Positions 1 through 5,714 of a stretch of 21,246 nucleotides of DNA are shown here, one piece after another. Under the pieces are notes generated by a model, which was not told the origin of the DNA, did not search any database, and was given only the letters and a program-made list of their open reading frames with translations. This stretch comes from an uncultured Dorea sp. (lineage in GTDB: Bacteria; Bacillota_A; Clostridia; Lachnospirales; Lachnospiraceae): positions 56,829 to 78,074 of the forward strand of contig CAJTRO010000013.1 of assembly GCA_910579015.1 (NCBI GenBank), written 5' to 3'. Positions within the stretch are counted from its first letter, which is position 1. Each line of letters begins with the position of its first letter. The translations under genes and the position numbers were made by a program.

Positions 1-9
1 AATTGACAT
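1..9 (-). CDS. rpmF: 50S ribosomal protein L32, first three codons only (partial)
   Basis: Two bases after the yceD stop an ATG opens and reads Met-Ser-Ile before the window ends. It is preceded by AAGGAGGTG, a near-perfect Shine-Dalgarno sequence that also encodes the last three residues of YceD (Lys-Glu-Val). L32 of Clostridia commonly begins MSICPK, and yceD-rpmF is a widely conserved gene pair. The call therefore rests on context, the ribosome binding site and three residues; the body of the gene lies outside the window. Confidence 0.65.
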
Positions 10-12
10 AGG

Positions 13-540
13 TTACACCTCCTTAAAATTCTTGAACACATCGCGGATAACTGACATTCTAGGATCGAGCCCCGTATCTTCGCAATCACAGGTCCCTTCA
101 TTCAGGTTCTGACCACATACATTGCAAATTCCTTTACAGTCTTCGCTGCACAGAATTTTCGTCGGCCACCCTACTAATAACTCGTTGTAGACTAACTGCT
201 CTACGTCAAAGTTATATCCGTCAATATAGTTTGCTTCATCTAAATCTTCTGTCTCCTCAGCCGTATCAGGATCCACGCTCACCTTCTTATGAAACGAAAG
301 CGGAATCTTCATCTGAACATCCGCAAGACAACGGTCGCACGGAATAACTGCCGTAACCTCCCCCTTGCCGGTAATCTCAAGCTTCTTATCTCCTGCATAC
401 GCAATACACAGCGACAGAAGCGGCCTGCCTGCAAGTTCGAAGCTTCCCATCTCGCACCGGAATTCCTCCATCTCAATGGGAACAGTCCGTTCAATTGTAT
501 TATGCTGTTCTGACAGAACGCTGGATAGGTCTATCTTCAT
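13..540 (-). CDS. yceD: YceD/DUF177 family protein (large-subunit rRNA accumulation factor family)
   Basis: A 175-residue protein of the YceD (DUF177) family, which is linked to 23S rRNA accumulation and is usually encoded just before rpmF. Family marks are visible: CDRCL in the middle, and a C-terminal cysteine cluster (LCSEDCKGICNVCGQNLN, then CDC) that looks like a metal-binding knuckle. I chose the ATG at 540 because AGGAG lies about 7 bases upstream and the protein then begins MKIDLS; an in-frame GTG at 558 has no comparable ribosome binding site. It has its own promoter at 568-595 and appears to be cotranscribed with rpmF. Family assignment is confident; the biochemical role is only loosely known. 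Confidence 0.9.
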   Translation of the reverse strand: MKIDLSSVLSEQHNTIERTVPIEMEEFRCEMGSFELAGRPLLSLCIAYAGDKKLEITGKGEVTAVIPCDRCLADVQMKIPLSFHKKVSVDPDTAEETEDLDEANYIDGYNFDVEQLVYNELLVGWPTKILCSEDCKGICNVCGQNLNEGTCDCEDTGLDPRMSVIRDVFKNFKEV

Positions 541-567
541 CGTTATTCTCCTATTCACACCTAGATT

Positions 568-595
568 ATTATATCATGTAAATAGGATTTGTCAA
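568..595 (-). promoter_or_regulatory. Sigma-A-type promoter of yceD-rpmF
   Basis: On the minus strand TTGACA (590-595) and TATAAT (568-573) both match the vegetative consensus exactly, with a 16-base spacer. Transcription would start near 561, about 20 bases before the chosen yceD ATG. It separates the housekeeping yceD-rpmF unit from the sporulation operon upstream. Confidence 0.85.
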
Positions 596-642
596 CACCC
601 ATCTGCCAAACTTCTCCAAACTTTTACGTCCAAAATATTGAT

Positions 643-1278
643 TTATTTCCCTTCCGTATTCACCGGTGTGATCACGATATTCTGCGCCGCCACTCCTGTC
701 TTTCTCGTCACGATATCCTCGATCTGCGCCCTGCTGGCGTCGCTTAGGTCTGCCGCATTCACCACGACGTCCGCCGTATCTGCCGTCAGGCTGATCACCA
801 CCTCGTTAAATCCTTTCGAGGCAAGCAACGTCTCCGCCGCCGCTTCCTTCTCGGACAAATCCGTCATCTGCACCATCTGATTGACCGCTTCCTGCTTCTG
901 TTCGTCGCTCAGATTGTCATTATCAATGATCTCCAGCAGCGATTCCTTGTTCTTTGCCCGCACCTGTTCTCTTGCAACCTTCGCCTCCGCCACTACGGCA
1001 TTGGCCTCGCCTCCTGTAAGGACAGCCTCGCCCGGTGTTCCGTCCACACTGCCGTCCGAGCCTTCCCCGCCGTCCTGACTTTCTATGTCGTCAGACGCAC
1101 TGGCAAGGTCTTCCTCCGATATATCCAGAAGCTCCTTGTTCGCAAGGTCGGCGCTGGCCGTCTCCGCTTCCTTCTTATCCCCGAATATTTTGCCGGAATA
1201 ATTCAGATATCCCGCCGCCGCGATCATGACGGCCAATGCCGCGATAATAATCTGGTTCTTCTTCACTATTTGTTTCAC
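643..1278 (-). CDS. spoIIIAH: Stage III sporulation protein AH (SpoIIIAH/SpoIIIQ-ring component)
   Basis: A 211-residue mother-cell membrane protein. In characterised Bacillus it forms the ring that docks through the intermembrane space with forespore SpoIIQ. One N-terminal membrane segment is visible (about residues 9-23, ending AAAGYLNYSG), then an acidic Gly/Ser-rich linker (about 40-80), then the globular domain from about 85 with an EAKVAREQVRAKNKE helix and a C-terminal half typical of the YscJ/FliF-like ring fold. The start is GTG, with AGGAGG 7 bases upstream. It is the last gene of the spoIIIA operon; no obvious terminator hairpin follows in the roughly 45 bases before the yceD promoter. 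Confidence 0.95.
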   Translation of the reverse strand: MKQIVKKNQIIIAALAVMIAAAGYLNYSGKIFGDKKEAETASADLANKELLDISEEDLASASDDIESQDGGEGSDGSVDGTPGEAVLTGGEANAVVAEAKVAREQVRAKNKESLLEIIDNDNLSDEQKQEAVNQMVQMTDLSEKEAAAETLLASKGFNEVVISLTADTADVVVNAADLSDASRAQIEDIVTRKTGVAAQNIVITPVNTEGK

Positions 1279-1302
1279 TGTTCTTCCTCCTACTTTGCCA
1301 CA

Positions 1303-1899
1303 TTATTTTGAACTCTTCTTCATTATCCTAATTTTATGCGTGTCTATCCCAAATAATGCCTGAACTGCTTCAGTTATATTCTGTTTGACCACGGGATCGT
1401 CTCCGCCTTGTGCGAGTACCACTACTCCCTGTGCCTGAGGGCTTAACTCCTTGCTGACATAGGGCTCCCCGGAAGAACCGCCATCGCTGTATACCGTCGT
1501 CTCGCCGTGGTCATTGTTCTTTGTCGTTCTGGTGCCTCCCTGGCTGTCTGCTTCCGTGACGGTTTCATTTCTTATCTCCATGTCCTTCTCGACTACCTTT
1601 TCCGCCGAGCTTTTCAGCGTGATCATGACGGTTACGTCTCCAACGCCGGCCATCTGGGAAAGCACCCCGGCCAGATGATCCTCAAGATACCGTATATACG
1701 CATCCTGGCCCGCCCCTTCCTCTCCCTCAGAACGAAACGGCGCTTCTTCCTCTTTCTCCCTATTTTTGTCCCCGGACGGCAGGGAGATGACAAGCAGAAG
1801 AACACCGGCCAGAAAGACAATCAGTATCTGGTCCTTTTTGATATTTTTCAATGAGAAATCCTTCGGAATCTTAAACGGAATCCTTCTCTTATTTTCCAA
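1303..1899 (-). CDS. spoIIIAG: Stage III sporulation protein AG
   Basis: A 198-residue single-pass membrane protein, the other ring-forming component of the SpoIIIA channel. A basic N-terminus precedes a hydrophobic segment (ILIVFLAGVLLLVISL). After it come an acidic linker, a ring-building motif region (YLEDHLAGVLSQMAGVGDV), a Ser/Thr/Gly-rich insert, and the C-terminal VVVLAQGG with a final helix-strand typical of the family. The start chosen is TTG at 1899: GGGAGG lies 8 bases upstream and translation begins MENKRRIPF. An in-frame GTG at 1923 would place the strong AGGAGG inside the gene. The gap to spoIIIAH is 24 bases. Confidence 0.93.
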   Translation of the reverse strand: MENKRRIPFKIPKDFSLKNIKKDQILIVFLAGVLLLVISLPSGDKNREKEEEAPFRSEGEEGAGQDAYIRYLEDHLAGVLSQMAGVGDVTVMITLKSSAEKVVEKDMEIRNETVTEADSQGGTRTTKNNDHGETTVYSDGGSSGEPYVSKELSPQAQGVVVLAQGGDDPVVKQNITEAVQALFGIDTHKIRIMKKSSK

Positions 1900-1947
1900 T
1901 GATACTTCCTCCCTCCTGATCACATATCTTTTGATCCGTCATTTCCT

Positions 1948-2292
1948 TCATCTTTCAATCTGTATGTCCTCTATCTCAATACTTCCATCTTCTGCCTCTG
2001 TCCAGGTATCGTCCGTTTCCGTTACTTCGCTGTTTCCATTCAGATACTTTGCCGCCTCCTCCATCTTCTTTAGCTGCCTCTGATATTCCCGTGTTTCGTA
2101 CAATTCCTTCCATGAGCCTTCCATTCCCATAAGCTTAAGGAGCGGAGCCGTCAACATGACCACCAGCACGAGCCCTGTAAAGAAACGGATATATCTCTTA
2201 TACTCCGGATTGGGGATCAAATGCATGACTGCCGTTATCATTATCAGGTAAAATGCAATATTTTGAATCCACTCATACAGATAATCAAACAT
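1948..2292 (-). CDS. spoIIIAF: Stage III sporulation protein AF
   Basis: A 114-residue protein with two N-terminal hydrophobic segments (YLYEWIQNIAFYLIMITAVMHL region and FFTGLVLVVMLTAPLLKL), then a charged, acidic cytoplasmic or intermembrane tail, matching the SpoIIIAF plan. I chose the ATG at 2292 (MFDYLYEW) because GAGGTGG lies just upstream; an in-frame start at 2319 would overlap spoIIIAE and has no good ribosome binding site. It sits between spoIIIAE and spoIIIAG in the standard order. Confidence 0.92.
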   Translation of the reverse strand: MFDYLYEWIQNIAFYLIMITAVMHLIPNPEYKRYIRFFTGLVLVVMLTAPLLKLMGMEGSWKELYETREYQRQLKKMEEAAKYLNGNSEVTETDDTWTEAEDGSIEIEDIQIER

Positions 2293-2311
2293 ACTTCCAC
2301 CTCGAATCTTT

Positions 2312-3481
2312 TCATACATTCCCCGTCACCGCCGTGACAACGACGATCGTAAGAAGGAATAATAAGGACATGGTAAATATCACATTCAACAGGAGCCGGC
2401 AGCCCTCTCCCACCGTCTCTATACATCCTACGATCCGCTTATCGGAAACAGGCTGGATCACCGCCGCCGCAATCTTATACAGCAGGACGATGCCGGCGGC
2501 CTGGGCAAGAGGGACGATGCAGATTGCGATACAGATCACGGCTCCCGTCATTCCTATTCCGTTCTTCACCAGCACCGCCGTTCCAAGAGCCACCTCAGCC
2601 GCGCCCCCCACAAGATCTCCCACTCCCGGGATCGCTTCCACGCCTCTGGTGACGACGCTTCTCTTTACCGTATCAATAGCCGGGCTTATAAGCCCCTGGA
2701 TCACATTCAGCCCCACGATACATGCCAGCAGTGTCTTTAAGATCCAGGAAACAGCCATCTCGATCAGCTCCGCAAATTTCGTCAGATAATCCTCCTCCGA
2801 CAGATAATTAAGGACCTTCACCATCATATAGATATGTATGACCGGCAGAAGCAGATTCGTGATCATGAATTCCGTCAGGAAGATCAGAAACAACACCAGA
2901 TTATAGAATGCAACCGACGTCACACTCCCTTTTGCCGCCGCAACTGCGAGGAAATACAACGGGCAGAATACCCCCATGAAGGAAGTAAGCCCTTCAATCC
3001 CTTCACTTACCCAGTCCACCACCATTCCAAAAGAACTCAGCGTCAGTGCGATAAGCAGAAGATACATCGCATAGAAGCTGACATCTGATATCTGTCTGCT
3101 TAAGAATACCTTTGAAAAATTACTGAATACTGCCGCAATAACGGCAATCAGCAGCATACGGACCAGATTATCCCTGCCAGAGCGGAAGGTATAACTAAGC
3201 TGGTCTGCCACAAGCCTTCCAAACAGACTTGCCGAGAAGGTCATATCCCCGGAGAGGACGCCCATCAGCGTGTCCTTGAATTTCAACCGCTCTCCCGGGA
3301 ACAGCTCTCTTAGAGAATCGTCAATATCGTCAAATTCAAACTCCTCAAGCAGATCCTCCCCCTCGCCGACAGCCTCTCCCTCCTTCGTATTTCCAGACGC
3401 CCTGACATCGGCCGGAAACCGCAGGAGCAGGGATATCATAAGAACCATATAAACCACCGTAAGCCTTACTCTGCGCTTCAT
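2312..3481 (-). CDS. spoIIIAE: Stage III sporulation protein AE, polytopic membrane protein
   Basis: A 389-residue protein and the largest membrane component of the SpoIIIA complex. It opens with a signal-like segment (VRLTVVYMVLMISLLLRF, ending near ADVRASG). An acidic stretch follows, then a series of hydrophobic segments from about residue 108 to the C-terminus, including the conserved GLISPAIDTVKR and AIPGVGDLVGGAAEV regions. Its ATG overlaps the spoIIIAD stop as ATGA, implying translational coupling. By analogy it contributes to the export-like channel between mother cell and forespore. Confidence 0.95.
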   Translation of the reverse strand: MKRRVRLTVVYMVLMISLLLRFPADVRASGNTKEGEAVGEGEDLLEEFEFDDIDDSLRELFPGERLKFKDTLMGVLSGDMTFSASLFGRLVADQLSYTFRSGRDNLVRMLLIAVIAAVFSNFSKVFLSRQISDVSFYAMYLLLIALTLSSFGMVVDWVSEGIEGLTSFMGVFCPLYFLAVAAAKGSVTSVAFYNLVLFLIFLTEFMITNLLLPVIHIYMMVKVLNYLSEEDYLTKFAELIEMAVSWILKTLLACIVGLNVIQGLISPAIDTVKRSVVTRGVEAIPGVGDLVGGAAEVALGTAVLVKNGIGMTGAVICIAICIVPLAQAAGIVLLYKIAAAVIQPVSDKRIVGCIETVGEGCRLLLNVIFTMSLLFLLTIVVVTAVTGNV

Positions 3482-3864
3482 GACAGAAAATCCTTAATCG
3501 TGTTCAGCAGTGTCATCAGGATCGGAATACTTAAGACCATGACCGCCAGTTTCCCGAATATCTCTATCTGCGCGGCAATCGTCTGATAGCCCCCGTCCTT
3601 ACATATCCCGGAAGCAAATTCTGCAATGTAAGTGATACCCAGCATCTTGATTAACGTCCCGATATATGCCTGATCCAGCCGTATATATCTCCCAATCTCT
3701 TTCATCACACTGATCATCAGCTCCAGCCTTCCCAGAATGCAGAAGAATATGATCAGGCTCAGCACTACGCTGATATATATGCCGTACTCCGATTTCCCGC
3801 TTTTGAACTGTATTGCCAGGAGCGTTCCCGCCACTCCCAGCACCCCTACCCTAAGCATGTCCAT
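3478..3864 (-). CDS. spoIIIAD: Stage III sporulation protein AD
   Basis: A 128-residue membrane protein with about four hydrophobic segments, matching SpoIIIAD in length and sequence style (MLGITYIAEFASGICKDGGY and a C-terminal LLNTIKDFLS). SpoIIIAC and SpoIIIAD resemble each other and are thought to be small channel subunits. The ATG at 3864 has GGAG about 7 bases upstream. Its stop overlaps the spoIIIAE start by four bases (ATGA). Confidence 0.95.
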   Translation of the reverse strand: MDMLRVGVLGVAGTLLAIQFKSGKSEYGIYISVVLSLIIFFCILGRLELMISVMKEIGRYIRLDQAYIGTLIKMLGITYIAEFASGICKDGGYQTIAAQIEIFGKLAVMVLSIPILMTLLNTIKDFLS

Positions 3865-3884
3865 AACACTTCTCCTTCCTGCTC

Positions 3885-4079
3885 CTACAATGCGAACAAC
3901 CTCTGGATAGATTCAAACAGATCATAGATATATGGAACAATCCAGAACAGCACCAGCAGAAGCCCTGCCAGGCTTGTCAGAAATGCCTGTTCCTCTCTTC
4001 CGCTATGCTTCAGTACCTGGCTTAAGACGGATACCAGGATTCCTACCGCGGCTATCTTGAATATCAGATTTACACTCAT
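3885..4079 (-). CDS. spoIIIAC: Stage III sporulation protein AC
   Basis: A 64-residue, almost wholly hydrophobic protein with two predicted membrane segments around a short polar loop (KHSGREEQ), as is typical of SpoIIIAC. The ATG at 4079 (MSVNLIFK) is preceded by AGGAGG and gives the family's usual length; a longer reading to 4145 would overlap spoIIIAB and add a non-homologous Cys-rich leader. It lies 11 bases after spoIIIAB and 20 before spoIIIAD. Confidence 0.94.
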   Translation of the reverse strand: MSVNLIFKIAAVGILVSVLSQVLKHSGREEQAFLTSLAGLLLVLFWIVPYIYDLFESIQRLFAL

Positions 4080-4090
4080 ATACACCTCCT

Positions 4091-4612
4091 CTATAGCAGC
4101 AGGACCGCAACAAATATCCCGCTCATTACACCCAGACAATGACACAGCCTTATTTTCATCTGCATCTCCCCGCGCAGCTCTTCCATGGTCCGTCCAACCT
4201 CCTCCTGATAGAGGTCCAGCGCCCTGACCTGTAGACTGACATCTGCGGTTCCAAACTGGCCTCCGAAACCTGCAAGCCTCTTTACAGATTCGCTCGGGAT
4301 CCCTGCATCCTTAAGGTATTCCCACGTCCGTTCCTCCCATATCTGCGCAAATGTAAGTCCTCTTCGTTCCTCCATCCGCTCTGCCATGGAAAGAAGCCAT
4401 TCCTTATAAGGACTTTCCGAAACCGTCCCGATCCTCTGGAAGGCTTCCGGAAGACAGGCTCTGGCATATTGGATCTCGCTCCTTAGCTGGCAGATGATCC
4501 TTTGCAGACAGCGCAGCCGCTCATATCCAAGTCTGACTTTCTGCGCGGCCAGTCCCCCGCCTGCGGACGCGGCGCCCACAACCATACATACTCCTATCAG
4601 CTTCGCCGTCAT
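4091..4612 (-). CDS. spoIIIAB: Stage III sporulation protein AB
   Basis: A 173-residue membrane-anchored protein. A hydrophobic N-terminal segment (LIGVCMVVGAASAGGGLAA) is followed by a helical domain (LRCLQRIICQLRSEIQYARACLPEAFQRI) and a C-terminal hydrophobic end (CLGVMSGIFVAVLLL). This N- and C-terminal layout is the SpoIIIAB/GspF-like plan. The ATG at 4612 has AAGGAG 9 bases upstream. Its start overlaps, as ATGA, the stop of a 9-codon minicistron; two such units lie between spoIIIAA and this gene, so ribosomes may reach it by chained re-initiation. Confidence 0.94.
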   Translation of the reverse strand: MTAKLIGVCMVVGAASAGGGLAAQKVRLGYERLRCLQRIICQLRSEIQYARACLPEAFQRIGTVSESPYKEWLLSMAERMEERRGLTFAQIWEERTWEYLKDAGIPSESVKRLAGFGGQFGTADVSLQVRALDLYQEEVGRTMEELRGEMQMKIRLCHCLGVMSGIFVAVLLL

Positions 4613-4638
4613 TCTCCCACTCTCCTTCGTGCCGTCAT
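4609..4638 (-). other. 9-codon minicistron 2 (MTARRRVGE) at the spoIIIAA-AB junction
   Basis: ATG at 4638 opens a 9-codon frame whose TGA (4611-4609) overlaps the spoIIIAB ATG as ATGA. It has its own AAGGAG (4648-4653) 9 bases upstream. It comes from the 26-base tandem repeat and copies the first two codons of spoIIIAB (ATG ACG). Whether the peptide is made or matters is unknown; a role in translational coupling is inference. Confidence 0.4.
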
Positions 4639-4668
4639 CCTTCCACTCTCCTTCGTGCCGTCATTCTC
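4614..4668. repeat. 26-bp tandem repeat across the spoIIIAA/spoIIIAB junction
   Basis: A 22-base string is identical at 4617-4638 and 4643-4664, a period of 26 bases. A third, partial copy at 4606-4616 forms the real spoIIIAB start. Each copy carries ATGACGGC preceded by a purine-rich ribosome-binding stretch. The simplest reading is an ancestral ATGA overlap between spoIIIAA and spoIIIAB that was amplified twice. Confidence 0.9.
4635..4664 (-). other. 9-codon minicistron 1 (MTARRRVEG) overlapping the spoIIIAA stop
   Basis: ATG at 4664 overlaps the spoIIIAA TGA as ATGA and opens a 9-codon frame. Its own TGA (4637-4635) overlaps the ATG of the next minicistron, again as ATGA. The reading is unambiguous in the sequence; expression is inferred only from the overlap geometry. 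Confidence 0.4.
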
Positions 4669-5593
4669 CACTGTAAAGAAGGCTTCCCCGGCTGTCAAAC
4701 AGTCCCTCCACCTGCCCTGCATGTCCCTGGCTGCCCAACAGGATATACCGATCAAACCGCTTCCTGGCAACCATCTGGTCAAGCAGAGGCTTGCGCCTTA
4801 AGTCCTCCATGGAATCGGCATGGACGGTCGCAAGCATCCGGCATCCACAGTGCATCGCATATTCAACGGCATGTACATCTTCTGCCGTTCCGATCTCGTC
4901 CACCGCTATCACCTCCGGCGCCATAGACCTTATCAGCATCATCATGCCTTCCGCCTTCGGGCAGCAGTCCAGTATGTCCGTGCGGATCCCAAGCTGATTC
5001 TGCGGCGTCCCCATATAACAGCCTCCAATCTCCGACCGCTCATCCACAACTCCCACCGCCATGCCGCGGATCCACTGATTCCCGTCGGAAACCTGTCTTA
5101 TCATATCCCTTAGAAGCGTCGTCTTACCACACCTCGGCGGTGATATGATCAACGTATGGCACAGCCTTTGTCCCGTGACAATATGCGCGAATATCTGATC
5201 CGCACATCCTATCACCTCGTGGGACATCCTGAGGTTGATAGATGAAATATATCTTAGATTCCTGACTTTGCCGTCTTCAATGATCGCCTGTCCTGTCATA
5301 CCTACTCTGTGTCCTCCCTCAATCGTGATAAATCCCTGCCTCATTTCCTGCTCGTAAGCGTATAAGGAATAATTGCTGACATACTCAACCATCTCCCTTA
5401 TATCTTCTCTGGTAACAATATACGGCCCGTCCCTCTGATTCCGGATAATCCGCTCCTTTCCGCCATAGATAAGCAATAAAGGTTTATCTATCCGCAGACG
5501 TATCTCCTGAAGCCTGGCATATTGCAGACGTTCTCCTTCAAGCAGCACCCGTACACGCCGGGGCAATACACGCAGAATTCTTTCTTTTTGCAT
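4661..5593 (-). CDS. spoIIIAA: Stage III sporulation protein AA, secretion-type ATPase
   Basis: A 310-residue ATPase related to type II/IV secretion ATPases and the only energy-supplying subunit of the SpoIIIA complex. Walker A reads SPPRCGKTTLL (about residue 151 from this start), Walker B reads PEVIAVDEIG (about 226), and an ATVHA motif follows near 255, as in GspE-like enzymes. The first Walker A glycine is replaced by serine. I prefer the ATG at 5593 because AGAGG lies 9 bases upstream; the in-frame ATG at 5599 sits only 3 bases from it. It is the first gene of the operon, directly behind a SigE-like promoter, and ends in the repeated junction described separately. Confidence 0.95.
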   Translation of the reverse strand: MQKERILRVLPRRVRVLLEGERLQYARLQEIRLRIDKPLLLIYGGKERIIRNQRDGPYIVTREDIREMVEYVSNYSLYAYEQEMRQGFITIEGGHRVGMTGQAIIEDGKVRNLRYISSINLRMSHEVIGCADQIFAHIVTGQRLCHTLIISPPRCGKTTLLRDMIRQVSDGNQWIRGMAVGVVDERSEIGGCYMGTPQNQLGIRTDILDCCPKAEGMMMLIRSMAPEVIAVDEIGTAEDVHAVEYAMHCGCRMLATVHADSMEDLRRKPLLDQMVARKRFDRYILLGSQGHAGQVEGLFDSRGSLLYSGE

Positions 5594-5614
5594 CTTCATC
5601 CACCTCTTTATCTC

Positions 5615-5642
5615 AATATATGTACGAGCTGTTCATTTATGC
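5615..5642 (-). promoter_or_regulatory. SigE-like promoter of the spoIIIA operon
   Basis: On the minus strand a -35-like GCATAAA (5636-5642) and a -10-like CATATATT (5615-5622) are separated by 13 bases, close to the published SigE pattern (KMATATT, then CATACAHT). Transcription would begin near 5608, leaving a leader of only about 15 bases before the spoIIIAA ATG at 5593. No sigma-A-type promoter is visible here. SigE control of spoIIIA is known in Bacillus subtilis; its use here is inferred. Confidence 0.65.
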
Positions 5643-5664
5643 AGATTTTTTTGCCGAACGGTCG

Positions 5665-5691
5665 AAAAAAGGACGCGGCAAAACCGCGTCC
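5665..5691 (-). terminator. Rho-independent terminator of pnp
   Basis: An 8-bp perfect GC-rich stem (GGACGCGG/CCGCGTCC) with a 5-base loop is followed on the minus strand by six T residues (5665-5670). It starts 23 bases after the pnp stop and separates pnp from the spoIIIA promoter. Confidence 0.93.
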
Positions 5692-5714
5692 TCATGTGAT
5701 CTATCACTATTCTC

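Noticed and set aside
596..642. Possible terminator after spoIIIAH
   Set aside because: The gap has a short direct repeat (AAGTTTGG twice) but no stem followed by a T-run, so I do not call a terminator.
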